From the NCBI RefSeq assembly GCF_000485595.1, contig NW_014579272.1, positions 1-20,042 on the forward strand: a DNA stretch of 20,042 nt. The letters run 5' to 3'. A program made the translations under genes and the position numbers. The notes beneath the pieces are model-generated. The model saw only the letters and a list, made by a program, of their open reading frames with translations, was not told the origin of the DNA and did no database searches. This DNA is from Priapulus caudatus (taxonomy: Eukaryota > Priapulida > Priapulimorpha > Priapulimorphida > Priapulidae). The stretch's first letter is position 1; each line of letters begins with the position of its first letter. Below, piece after piece: positions 1-9,858 of the stretch.

Positions 1-299
1 GGAGACAACGCAGACAGTGACGTCACACACTGCCCTCGTTATCTAACAAATAATTCATTCACACGTTGTCAACGCGCCTAATGCAAACAGCATTAATAAT
101 TCAGTCATCATTGGGCTCTATATTATTTTTTAATGATTGATAAGTTATCATTGTTATTCCACTGATAAGGAAGGTTCCTTCCGCGGGAGGCGTGTATTTT
201 TTTCCTAAATCTAAGCTGATAGAGAGAACAGTCGTGGTAGCAATCTCAATTCATACGAATGAGGTCCTCGTTTTGTTGTTAATCTCTGAACAAGAGAAG
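1..299. other. Intergenic, no gene recognised
   Basis: AT-leaning sequence with stops in all frames and no recognisable coding signal. The only notable word is a perfect CRE palindrome (TGACGTCA) at 18-25, which may be chance. Confidence 0.6.
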
Positions 300-455
300 A
301 GAAGTGGGACAGAATAGGGACAGAATGGGGAGAGAAGCGAGAGAGAAGGCGGAGTGCAGAAGAAAGAAGTGGGAGAGAAGTGTGAGAGAAGGGAAAAGAA
401 AGGGGAGAAAGACGGAGAGCAGGGGAAAGAAGTGGGAGAGAAGAGAGAGAGAAGT
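300..455. repeat. Purine-rich degenerate GA tract
   Basis: About 155 bases are almost entirely A and G on the plus strand, built from words such as GAGAGAAG and AAGTGGGAGAG repeated imperfectly. The open frames here in both directions are by-products of the purine/pyrimidine bias and are not genes. The tract runs straight into an unresolved base at 456. Confidence 0.85.
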
Positions 456-456
456 N
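456..456. other. Single unresolved base (N) at the end of a GA tract
   Basis: One N interrupts otherwise called sequence exactly where the purine tract ends and AT-rich sequence begins. A lone N next to a simple repeat is typical of a contig join or ambiguous consensus, so sequence on either side may not be truly contiguous. Confidence 0.9.
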
Positions 457-2140
457 TATAAAGTACGTAAAAAAGACGTAAAGCAACACCGTCGTAGGCC
501 CCCCTGTTGATTGGCAAACAAAACAAAAATTTTTTCCATGCTTCAACGCTCTTCACAGACTGTCACAATTCCTGGTTACGCTCGACTCTTCTTGAACAAC
601 ATTACTCTAAAATGAGGGCTATGCAAGTCTAACTCGTGAATAACAATGAGCCACGCAACGATTCTTGCTCTCATTCTACACTTCGTGAACAGATTAGTGA
701 ATGACATTAATGTCACGAAAATCCTCAAAATGTTCAGTGCAAAATCGACGAGAAACTTGACTTTGGATTTGAGATTCTGCAGCAACAAAAACAATGACTA
801 AAAGAAAGAGATAATTTTCTTTGACTCAGATATGTGTATGTTTGCAAGTCGGCTTTGATTGAATTTATAGTTCGAAAATCTATTGAAGAAGAAAAGAAAT
901 GGAAAATGCTTTAGGATATAACTGTATATCGAAATTATAAGACGCAATTTGGAGAACCTCGTATTTATTTCAAATCCGAAATTTCACACTAGTATATAGT
1001 ACTGTTAATCTATCAGGGAGGCAAAACAATTCTTTTCATGTAAATTTCCTTTTTATTTTATAAGCGGCTATTTGGCACTACATTGTTTTTTATTTAAATC
1101 AAAATTTCAATTATGTTTTAGTCTTCATCAGAGGAAGCAAAACTTTTTAATAACCAAAATGTTAAATGTGATCTTTAACGCTATTTAATATGTTTCTAAA
1201 CGATGTAAAATCTTTGAATTTAAATAAAATCTCAGTTATATCAGTTGCAGCTTCAACACACTACCTGTTTTCCCCGTAGATCTTTAATTCGATTCATAAT
1301 CAATATCTCTACTTATTTCAAAAAAGAATGTAACTTTAACTTATATGAGGAACTTGAAAACAGTTTATGACGTAAGTGCAAAACATGAATGTACTGCTAA
1401 CAACTACAAATCAAGACTAATTCCAATATTCCGTCAGTGCTTTGAAGAGGAATAGGCGTGCTAAGGGGGGGGGGCACAAGAAGGCCATGAACGCCCTCTC
1501 TTGATCGAGAGTACAAAATTAAGAGATGAAGGCGCCCTAATGGATTGGCTACTAACAACTATTACCATTATAGCTAATAATGAAAGAAATGCCGAAACAT
1601 GCCATTATGCACATATTCTTCAAAATTACCCTATAGTGGGAGGGAAACCCCTCCCCAGTTAGAAATCCTTCATACGGTGTCTTGGTCGCTTAACACCCGT
1701 CTTTCTTCCGCTCCTACAAACACTCGCTTTGTACAGCCATTTTCCAACTGGTCTAGCTAACGGTCAACACAACCTGGTGCGTGTGTAACGTCAGAGCCTT
1801 ACCGGCGCCAAACGCCAGGGCACTCCCACGTTGACGGATCGGAGTGAAAAAATAAAAAGGAGGAGGAGGGTTATAAGGGATTAGCATATAGCACTTCTCA
1901 TTAATACACCTAACGATTATTAGTGTGCAAAAAACTGCCATTTCATTCACGAATTTTCCAAAATATCTCCCTAACGGGAGTGGGGATACCCTCCAAACTC
2001 TACCCTTCGATCGCTTCGGCTCACCTCGCCTTGGCCCATGTTTCAATTCTGTTTACGCCTGCAACAATTAATGTTTAGCAGAACTTGCGTGATTTACGTT
2101 CGTTGATATTGCAGTCCTTATAGATGTTCTGCTAACTTAA
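457..2140. other. AT-rich intergenic stretch, no gene recognised
   Basis: No ORF here resembles a known family and no RNA gene was seen. A run of ten G residues lies at 1465-1474. A 97-codon minus-strand frame at 1753-2046 is open, contains no motif I recognise, and is not called as a gene. Confidence 0.6.
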
Positions 2141-2400
2141 GTGAGAGTGGAGAGAAATAGGAGGGACAAGAGAGAGAGATAGAGAGAAGAGAAGAGAGAG
2201 GAGAGGAGAGAGAGAGACGAAGAGAAGAGAGAGAGATGAAGGAGAGAAGCGAGAGAGAGAGGTTGGCGACGTGGAGGGAAGAGAAGACAGAGCAAAGAAG
2301 AGATAGAGATAAGAGAGAGAGAGAAGGAAGAAAGAGAGAAGAGAGAGAGAGCGAAGAGAAGATGGAGGAGAGAGAGAAGAGAGAGCAAGGAGAGAGAGAT

Positions 2401-2434
<34 letters not shown>

Positions 2435-2894
2435 CGAGAGAGAGGGGAGAGGAGGAGAGAGAGAGAGTGGAGGGAGAGCGAGAAGAAGAGCAAGAGAGAA
2501 GACTTAGAGATAATAGAAGAGAGAGCGAGAAAGAAGAGAGAGAGGGAGAGGTAGAGATGAGAGAGAGAGAGGAGAGGAGAGAGAGGAGAGAGAGAGAGGA
2601 GAGGATGAGCGAGCGAGAGAGGTGAGGGAGAGAGAACGAGTGGGAGGGAGAAGAGATGAGAAGAATACAAACGAGAGGCAAGAGAGAGAGACGATACGAA
2701 AGAGAGAGAGAGAGGAGAGAGAGAGAGGAGAGCGAGAGAGAGAGATATGTAGTGGGCGAAGAGAGAGAGAAGAGAAGAGAAGAAGAGAGACGAGAAGAGA
2801 GATAGAGAGAGATGAGAGAGAGAGAGACGAGTAGAGAAGAGAGAGAAAGAGAGCCCGCGCACGAAGAGTACTGAGAGAGAGAGATGAGAGAGAT
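2141..2894. repeat. Long degenerate (GA)n purine tract, about 750 bp
   Basis: The plus strand is overwhelmingly A/G for about 750 bases, dominated by GAGAGA with frequent GAA, GGA and GCGA interruptions. All long ORFs over it (Ser/Leu-rich on the minus strand, Arg/Glu-rich on the plus strand) are translation artefacts of the repeat. The interruptions are irregular rather than periodic, which could be old microsatellite decay or uncorrected sequencing error. Long homopurine/homopyrimidine mirror-like tracts can form triplex (H-DNA) structures. Confidence 0.9.
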
Positions 2895-3425
2895 GTTTAT
2901 GTTATTACGTAATCGCTAATGTTACTAATCATTCTAGTGGATGGTGTCGTGAACGTGATAGGGGTTGCTAAAAGCAGACATGTGACATGTCCGAATCCCA
3001 ATAGGCGCGAGATATTCGTTTTTCTCAATTAATATCGACATTGTAATTTCGACTTTCTACCGCTAGCAGCCGGAAATTTAGATGGGTATTCGCTCCCACC
3101 TCGATTACTCGATGGGGAAAAGATGGGACCGGGTACTAGTCTACCGGAAATTGTCAATTACCAGCATGCGCGCCACGTAGTGGGAGAATCCAGAACTACG
3201 AGTAGAAATGGCATGCGTCCTCTTTCCTCAACGTAAGTTTTTATGCTGTCAGCTGTGTTCTAACTCTTTATAATTAGACAATTTTATAGTTTAAATGAAA
3301 TAGCTGTTACATTTATGAACGCGTTTAAGTGCTAAACTTTGTATATAAAAATGAAGTATATAGGCCTAGGCTATGTAGTTGTAGTTGGAGTACTAGTACA
3401 GTAGTATAAATACGAAATCTATTTG
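2895..3425. other. Intergenic, no gene recognised
   Basis: No convincing ORF or RNA gene. A tRNA B-box-like word occurs near 2990 (GTCCGAATCCC), but no matching A box or cloverleaf stem could be found. Confidence 0.6.
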
Positions 3426-3709
3426 GCAGTGGCTACGGGTACGGTAGCCGTATCTTAATGTCTCGAGGCTACGGGTACGGGAGTCCATTCGTTTTCATAC
3501 TTAACGAGACAAAGATGGCGGCGGTCGCGCCAGATTTCGAAATAATGCCTTGGGAAATAAATTCACGATTTGAGAGTTTAGATGAGCTAGAACCCTAACC
3601 CTAACCCTAAACCTAACCCTAACCATAACCCTAAACCTAACCCTAACCCTAACCCTAACGCCAAAAAGGGGCTTCAACGACCGACGGCTACCGTACCCGT
3701 AGCCACTGC
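3426..3709. repeat. 26-bp perfect inverted repeat enclosing telomere-type repeats
   Basis: The arm 3426-3451 (core GGCTACGGGTACGGTAGCC) is the exact reverse complement of 3684-3709. Each arm also contains its own short palindrome (GGCTAC...GTAGCC). A partial third copy of GGCTACGGGTACGG lies inside at 3468-3481. The 232-bp interior contains the CCCTAA array at 3591-3659. Arms and size would suit a small non-autonomous transposon (MITE), but I see no clear target-site duplication in the flanks, so this remains a repeat of unknown class. An 80-codon minus-strand ORF here is only the translated telomere repeat. Confidence 0.85.
3591..3659 (-). repeat. Interstitial telomere-type array (CCCTAA)n
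   Basis: About 11 imperfect hexamer units read AACCCT on the plus strand (TTAGGG on the minus strand), with variants AAACCT and AACCAT. It is internal to the window and lies within the 3426-3709 inverted repeat, so it is not a chromosome end. Confidence 0.95.
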
Positions 3710-4410
3710 GATTAAACTTACAGTTAAAAGATTTCTTTTCCATCCCATGAATTTATGGAGGCCTCCAACTTTATCAAATACCTCTGGACCCTGCAAGTTG
3801 TAATTCACATTAGTGAATAAAAACTTAACAAATCACGTGATCATATTTTCAACTAAGTAATGTGATATCCTTATATTCTAGTAAATGGTATAATTCGAAC
3901 AAGTGAACATTTGGCTATGCATAGGTACCAGAATGGATCGAGACTGTTACTGTTAGTTGTGTATTGGTGCTGCGATTGTGTGACACGAAGCGAGTGTCGT
4001 GCGAATTTTCCGGTCACGCTTTCCCACCTGCTTTATAATTTTGGTGTTCGTGCACAGCGCCGTGCATGCAGTGTACTTGTGTGTTGCAGAGGAGAATATT
4101 TAAACGGAATTTACAGGAAATTATCAGTACTTAAATTTTTAATGTCTAATGATAGGCAGAAGAGAGTAGAGAAACGTGACAACTTTGGTAGAAAATACAT
4201 TTCATGTTTATTTATCATCATTTTATTATTGCAAACGTTTCAAGACAAGTGCCTCTGCAACAATTAAGGCTCAGGGTATGGGCCTATGGCTATGGCTCAT
4301 TTAAATTATATACGTATATACACACACACGCACGCATGCACACACATGCGGTATGAGTGTCTATAGACTACAGAATAGACTAGATCCTCCACTGCAGCCA
4401 GTGACAGTGT
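3710..4410. other. Intergenic with a short CA microsatellite
   Basis: No gene recognised. A 118-codon plus-strand frame (3911-4267) has a hydrophobic N-terminal stretch and a hydrophobic stretch near its end, but no family resemblance. A short alternating ACACAC/GCAC microsatellite lies at about 4317-4351. Confidence 0.5.
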
Positions 4411-4430
4411 ATTTAACTGTATTTAACTGT
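4411..4430 (-). repeat. Two-unit 10-mer repeat, possible LINE 3' tail
   Basis: The 10-mer ATTTAACTGT occurs twice in tandem. It lies about 80 bases downstream (in LINE orientation) of the last recognisable reverse-transcriptase tail residues. CR1-like elements usually end in a few short tandem units rather than poly-A, so this could mark the true 3' end. With only two units, this is inference. Confidence 0.35.
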
Positions 4431-4510
4431 CGCTGCCGCACGACTCATAGACGCATGGCGGCAGGGGGCAAGGGAGCCGTCCGACTCATAGTAGCCCCAA
4501 TAATAACAAT

Positions 4511-6290
4511 GTATTTGTCGATCTCGTTTTTGAATGTGTTTATACTATAGGCACTAACACAACTAACTGGCAAAAAATTCCAGGAATCCACCACCGGCTG
4601 TGTGAAAAAGTACTTGCGCAAGTCCAGGCGCGATCGCGCCTTGATCAATTTAAACTGATGACATCTGGTTCTTGTATCAGAGGAAATAATGAAAAGTTTG
4701 TTTTTGTCCACTTTCTCTGTCAGTAAGAATCTTGAATACCTCAATCATATCACCTCTCTACCTCCTCAGGTCTAGTTTGGTGAGCTTGAGCTCCTTGAGA
4801 CGATCTTCATAGGAGAGATGACAGAGCTCCGGTATCAGCTTGGTTGCCCTCCGCTGGACTTTCTCCATTAGGTCAATATCTTTTATCAAATGAGGCTACC
4901 TGGCTTGAACACAGTATTCCAATGTTGGGCGGACAAGGTGTTTGTAAAGTGCCATAACGATGTCAACTTCCTTGTAAATAAATGAGCGTTTAATCATGCC
5001 TAGAACTGCATTGGCCCTCTTAACTGCAGCTGCACACTGGGATGATGGTTTCAGGAGTGAATCAGGACACCGAGATCTTTCTCTGATGTTGTTTCCTCGA
5101 AGGTCACATTGCCCATAGTATAGTCAAATTTCTTGTTGGCATAGCCCAAGTGCATGACCTTACACTTGCTTGCATTAAATAACATCAGCCAGTCAGCCGA
5201 CCAGTCCATCAGACTATGCAGATCACATTGTAACTTTGCAGCATCCTCCTCATTCTCAATGGTACGGTATAATTTTGTGTCATCCGCAAACTTTTTCACC
5301 ATAGATGTTACCGCGTTAGGAAGCGCAGAGCTTGTCAATGTCAGTTAGATATAGTATCAGGAAAAGAAGTCGGTCGCCCGAGGACCGAGCCTAAGGTACC
5401 CCACTTTCACTGGTGCCCATGGGGAAAAACGAGACATTTACACGCGGGAGAGCAGCGGAGCGCTGAGAGAAGAAGGACCAGTCGACGTAGCAAAGGGAGC
5501 GCAGGAGTGGCGGGATGGGGTCCCGAATGTATCCAAGTGGAGTGGGCGCGGTCGTAGGTGTGCAGAAGCCAGTCCTGGCGTTGTGGGACCTTGTGGCGAA
5601 AAGCGTTTTGAAAGATGGAAGTCATCATTACGTCAACCTGGTTTAGACCGGAGAGCCACGGAGGTAGAGGATGGCCCCGGGTCCCCACACTCCTCGAGAG
5701 GACATGAGGGAGAACTCTAAGAGGCAGAGTTAGAGAGCGAGGGAGAGACGCCAGGACCTTAAAGAAAGCGCGATCGTCGTGCCGGACGTTAATAATAATG
5801 TCCTGGAGATGTAACGCTAGATGAGAGCAACGATCGGGATTCGACCGCACAACAGACTCGCATTCATGTTACACACCTATGGGTGGTTAGGAGCGGACCG
5901 CACGGTAATTGATCATACTGCATGACGAGGGCCCTATCTTAAATATTGGGGTGAATTATTTCAGAGTCTAGTGCCTCGGTACGCTATCGCCCTCGTCCAG
6001 GCGAGCGTGGAAAAAATCTAGCACAGAGCGGTGCAGCCAAATAACTGCATTGACGTCCTCAGATCAGCATAAAGCGGACTAAAGTATCCGCGATCAGGGC
6101 AGCTGCTCTTGTACTGGCTCAGATGACGTCGGAGCTACATCTGATAGGAGAGAGAGAGAGAGAGACGAGCACACTATCCGAACAGAGTCCCCGGAATACA
6201 TACATTTCGGGGTTGGTAGGATGTGCAATCTCATGAGTAAACACGCCGATCCAACCAAATAGCTCAGTTAGGAGGGTCGGCTCGTTAGTC
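4511..6290 (-). pseudogene. CR1-like LINE reverse transcriptase, broken frame
   Basis: Motifs in order along the minus strand: LLTEL...GVFTHE near 6286-6230 (like the LLN-FF-SVFTHE stretch before the RT); KSSCPDRG at 6110-6087 (family KS-GPDGI); TPIFK at 5952-5938 followed by NYR at 5910-5902 (family NYRPVSL); QVDVMMTSIFQNAF...VPQ near 5637-5581 (family QVDVIYLDFQKAFDKVPH, with the first catalytic aspartate replaced); FFSQRS then SGVP near 5480-5394, followed by a stop in place of Gln of GVPQGS; FADDTKLYR at 5290-5264, the catalytic FADD box; SEKDLGVLI; VQRRATKLI; LRKYFFTQPVVDSWNFLP; NTFKNEIDKY ending at 4511. In-frame stops and several frame shifts lie between these blocks. Confidence 0.88.
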
Positions 6291-6901
6291 AGATATCGGT
6301 CACACACTGGCCCCAGAAATCACGTCTTTAATCGGCCGACGAGTCCGTTTGTCTTGAGCCTTGCCCGGTGCATAGCAGACAAAACGACCTTGCATCCTTC
6401 TTGATGCTTGTTCTCCACTTTCAAGATTGTCAATGAGTCTCTCTTCTAGTGTGCTAACGACATCTTTGTCGCCAGGCAAGGGGCAGTTGCTGCGTTTATA
6501 AAGTTCGCTAGGAGACTGGACCTACCGTTGTGTCTATAGTTGACCAGTACGCTCTCGTTTCTTGACGACATCTACTCAAGCAAGGTATTTTCGAGTCGAT
6601 CCATCGTGGCTTGATGTGTTTTGGGACCAGCAAAGGTAGTTGTGTGTCGGGCATGAATTTCCTGGGGAACGGTTGACTATAGAAACCTGTCATGAAAAAC
6701 ATCCCCAAGCCTACTGGCTGTCTAGTGCCTTAGATCGCTAAAGTAAGGCCTGTGCCAAGGAAGCTTCACAGGTGATTCGCGTAGTTTGCTTAAAGTCCGC
6801 GTTTCGGGGAAGTCGGGGAATCATATTCTTTGCTGATCTTCAACAGCTACTAACATCTACAATAATAGTATTCTAAGCATGTAACAAGGGCAACAGCACT
6901 C

Positions 6902-7870
6902 ATGGTCACTCTATACCGAATTTCCGCCAAGTGTTCTCCCGAGGTGTGCGCAACCATTCCGTGGTTCGGTTGTGGATCCACTAAAGTCAGAATATATACC
7001 CACGGCTCTAGTTGGAAAGTCTACGTAGCTGGAATAAATAGCGACTCGGCTGCAGCAATCTAGAGGATAATGCGATGGGCAGTCACGATCAGGTAAAGGC
7101 AATCCGCATTGCTATGTCGGCGTAGTTAAAGTCACCAAATAGCATAAATCTGCTGTCGGCACGACTGAACGAATGATTCGCACGTACTGTGGCACTCGGT
7201 TTCTATCCGTGTGTGTTGGTGATCTTGGAAGCATAGAAAGCGGCGAAATAGCATGGTGACCCTGGAGGGAGAGTTGTGGTGTACTCTGAACGCGACACGG
7301 AGAGTTTGTGGTACCGTCCGACGCGAGAGCGAGAGACTTACAGGAGCAGATCAAAGGGTTTGCGTTGTGAACACATATGTGAGGATACTACCTACCGACC
7401 GCCTTGCAACTAGATGGGCCGGGGTTGTCTTCCTGTCCTGAAGTCGGCGAGAGGAGACAGGGGGCAAGGGAGATCATGCAGCGCAAATATGAATCGCTGA
7501 GCTCCATGCGACTCGTGTGGAGCGCCCGCAAAAATTCTCGGGTCAGTGGGAGCGAGCGCAGCTTTAGTAAGAGGCAGAGGTTGAGGCGAGAGAGCGGCGT
7601 GTAGATAGCGAAACAGGCAGCGTATTAGAGTGAGAGATAGCGGGAAGAGCGAGATGAGAGGACCAGAGATAGCAGAGGTGAGCGAGAGAGCGAGCAGCGC
7701 GCGGCTAGATCAGGGAGGAGAACCTCTGTACTTCACACACCTGCCCGTTCTTGTTTACGCCAAACTAGTTTGTCTTGACGTACCAAAAAACCTGTCCCCG
7801 GTCTCGCGTCAGTCTTTTGGCGGAGAGCAAAAATTTCGCTCTCGTCTTGCTGGGCTTGGTCATGTCTGCG
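6902..7870 (-). pseudogene. CR1-like LINE APE endonuclease, broken frame
   Basis: The best landmarks are FMLFGDFNYADI around 7147-7112 (the GDFN box of AP-endonuclease-like LINE nucleases at 7136-7125), a VDFPTR stretch at about 7024-7007 (family V--PTR), and SDH at 6910-6902, the catalytic C-terminal box. Upstream, weaker words resemble the IIALTETWL and FR-DR-----GGGV segments near 7842-7740, but these need several frame changes and are inferred. Together with the RT immediately downstream this places the element in the APE-endonuclease LINE group (CR1/L2/Jockey-like) rather than the restriction-like endonuclease type. Confidence 0.72.
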
Positions 7871-8103
7871 TACAAATACCTACTACTTTGTCGTACGGAT
7901 AGACAGTGCTGCTTGCAACCCTAGTTTTTCAATACGATTTGTAGGACGTGTTGAAGAGACGGGAGTCTGTAGTATCCCTCGGCACAGGCATACGACGAGA
8001 TTCTTGACGCGATTACTAATGCGCAGCACGTGTGACGATCACGGCTTATGTGCTCTAGGAACGAGTTAAACGTTAGTATGTCGGCGAATGATCGAATCCA
8101 ACA

Positions 8104-8247
8104 TCACTTGTAGGTTAAAGTATTATAGAGGGAGACTAGTGATCTCTCATGCTCAAGCCGAAGAAAAATCATGAAAGAATTCCAGGACCTAATTATGTTA
8201 CGCACACCAAATTTTGAATTTAGTATGTAAAAGGATGGGCGGGTGAG
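8104..8247 (-). pseudogene. Possible second LINE RT C-terminal tail
   Basis: The minus-strand frame ending at 8104 contains KFGVRNIIRSWNSF followed by RSLVSLYNTLTYK. The spacing R-x-I-I-x-x-W-N-S, then S-L-x-S-(F/Y)-x-x-x-L, then a stop resembles the CR1-group C-terminus (FF--RVV--WN-LP ... SL--FK--LDK), as in the clearer tail at 4511-4640. It lies about 230 bases upstream, in element orientation, of the last recognisable part of the first LINE and has the same orientation. I found no confident RT catalytic box for it further upstream, so it may be a severely 5'-truncated copy or a chance match. Confidence 0.4.
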
Positions 8248-8249
8248 AT

Positions 8250-9165
8250 TGTTTGATAGAATCTCAAAACTGACACCAGGGTAAATGAGAGAGTGAAGGA
8301 AATAAGAAGGCAATGAGCACTGAGGTGTCAGACAGGCCGGGTGAAGGGGGGACACAAAATGGAGCGCTCAAGATTTTTCCCTTTGTAGATTTTGCATAGC
8401 ACGTAAGCGCGGAGAAAACTCGAAAAACGGTGCGATTAAAAATCAAGTATGTGTTAAAATAAAGGAAACAAGCATTTACGAATAAAGAGGCAATAACTAA
8501 TAAAGTAACGGGGAGAGCTAACTTAATAAGCATACTGACGCGCGTCTTAGCCACAATATGTTACGCATTTAAAACGAGTGTAACATATAAATTTTGTTAT
8601 TAATCCGAGTGGTTGTAGACTCACAGGAGAAATAGGCCCATTGCATAAAGTAAGACGGATGGGCGGGCACTATGTCAGCAAAGTCGACACGGAGAAATCA
8701 TGCGTTCTTTCTATGTGTTCACAATGACAGTGACCGCCGGTGTGCAAAATGGGTGAGAGGTATGTGATATATCTATTGTTAGTAACTGTACTTGCGACAT
8801 AGTGCCAATGACTACACTGACAACCACTTAAATTGGTAAAATGTCATAGCACTTTGAGAAAGCGAGAATGACGGAGCGTAACCGATCGCAGGAGAACCGC
8901 GCGATAACTCCGCTCATACCAAAGTGACGATCAGCAACGCTTAAATAAGTGATTCAAGCAAACTGCACGCCCTTGGTAACGGCGCACTAAGACAGTAAGG
9001 TTGTGTTGCGAGGTGTTTAGAAATTTTGGGCATGGGATCACTTGTGGATCACTAGCGCCAGCTGTACAGCGAATGTACATCAATGACAGTGTAAATCGAC
9101 AGCGGTGTAGGCAGGGTTGACGCGAAGTGATACTGGCTAAAGTATGCGGTTGGTGTATATGGCTC
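8250..9165. other. Anonymous stretch, no gene recognised
   Basis: Mixed-composition sequence without a coherent ORF, RNA gene or repeat unit. A minus-strand TTTGCTGAC (Phe-Ala-Asp) near 8690 was examined as a possible second RT active site, but lacks the flanking RT motifs. Confidence 0.5.
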
Positions 9166-9173
9166 TGACGTCA
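9166..9173. promoter_or_regulatory. CRE palindrome TGACGTCA
   Basis: A perfect 8-bp CREB/ATF consensus palindrome. Copies also occur at 18-25 and 12482-12489. No promoter or transcript start was recognised nearby, so function is unproven. Confidence 0.25.
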
Positions 9174-9782
9174 TAATACATCAGCCGGCTGCCTTACCAC
9201 ACATGTACGCGCGCAAGCAAAAAACACTCTGACAGTTTTCACATTGACGCGTAAGCTGGGAGAAAATGAGCATGTACACAGGTGCACATAGTGTTAGCCA
9301 TTCGGAATAAAGTGAAACGAAGAAAATTCGAGATGAGGAGAGGCGGCACAAGCGGTGGAGACATAAGAGTCCTTAGCTATCAACTTCAGAAGAGGTCTGA
9401 GGTACGAGGGGATTTGCTTCTCCTCCTAATCGCCTCATGCAATTCTTTTGATCTCCACGTTCAGCGGCTTGCAAAGCCCGCGTACTGTGGGAGCACTTAC
9501 GACCCTAGTCTCCGACAAGATTAGATATAAATATGCGTACGTCCAAAGAGAACCGGGCCAGCAGAAAGCTCGAGATAGAAAATGCCATTGGCGAGCGAGA
9601 AACTCGATTGAGGCTCTTACGATTGAAAAAGTACGATCGGCCGAAGAGGGACCGGCGCATGGAGCAAGGAAGGGCCGGGGCATGGTGAGGGCGAGCGAGA
9701 CTGGGGAGCGTGGTGAGGTGGATGGCGGAGGAAGCGGTACAATAAGGCATGGGCGGATAACGACGGGCGGTAAAAAAGGAAA
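9174..9782. other. Anonymous stretch, no gene recognised
   Basis: Long open frames on both strands from about 9435 onward overlap one another in several phases. They are explained by rising G+C and purine bias rather than coding. No domain was recognised in any of them. Confidence 0.5.
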
Positions 9783-9858
9783 GGGGGCGGGAGGGAGGGG
9801 GGGCGGAGGGAGGGAAAGAGGGGGGGGGGGAGGGGGGGGAAGGGAGAGGGGCGGGGGG
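9783..9858 (+). repeat. G-run block with quadruplex potential
   Basis: Over about 75 bases the plus strand carries many runs of three or more G, including a run of ten near 9821, separated by one to four bases. This satisfies the usual G3+N1-7 pattern for intramolecular G-quadruplexes several times over. Pro-rich minus-strand ORFs across it are artefacts. Confidence 0.85.

Larger units (their letters stand above)
4411..7870 (-). mobile_element. CR1-like non-LTR retrotransposon (LINE), degenerate
   Basis: Read on the minus strand, this 3.4-kb block shows in the correct order an APE-type endonuclease, a reverse transcriptase and the conserved C-terminal region of CR1/L2-group LINEs. Such elements encode one large protein that nicks target DNA and primes reverse transcription from the nick. 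Every domain is interrupted by stops or frame changes, so the copy cannot be functional as written. The 3' third (4445-5340) stays in frame over long runs, whereas 5340-7870 changes frame every few tens of codons. The 5' end and any ORF1 could not be delimited; my limit at 7870 is the last stretch with endonuclease-like words. Confidence 0.85.

Noticed and set aside
1753-2046. 97-codon minus-strand ORF
   Set aside because: Possibly part of a dispersed repeat, but no motif could be named and nothing nearby supports a gene.
2118-2862. Long Ser/Leu-rich and Arg/Glu-rich ORFs over the GA tract
   Set aside because: They are produced in several frames on both strands by the absence of T (or A) in a dinucleotide repeat; there is no start context or domain, and no independent coding signal.
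2960-3010. tRNA-like B box (GTCCGAATCCC)
   Set aside because: No A box at the right distance and no acceptor or anticodon stem could be paired.
3501-3743. 80-codon ORF with Val-Arg repeats
   Set aside because: It is the translated CCCTAA array; the similar frames at 13924-14231 are the translated TTAGGG array.
3911-4267. 118-codon plus-strand ORF with hydrophobic segments
   Set aside because: It is open and has a plausible hydrophobic start, but there is no family resemblance, no splice or promoter context, and its length is not exceptional in AT-rich DNA.
8640-8700. Possible second RT active-site box (Phe-Ala-Asp on the minus strand)
   Set aside because: The neighbouring GVPQGS and EKDLGV motifs are absent and the distance to the tail at 8104-8247 is too short for a complete CR1 RT.
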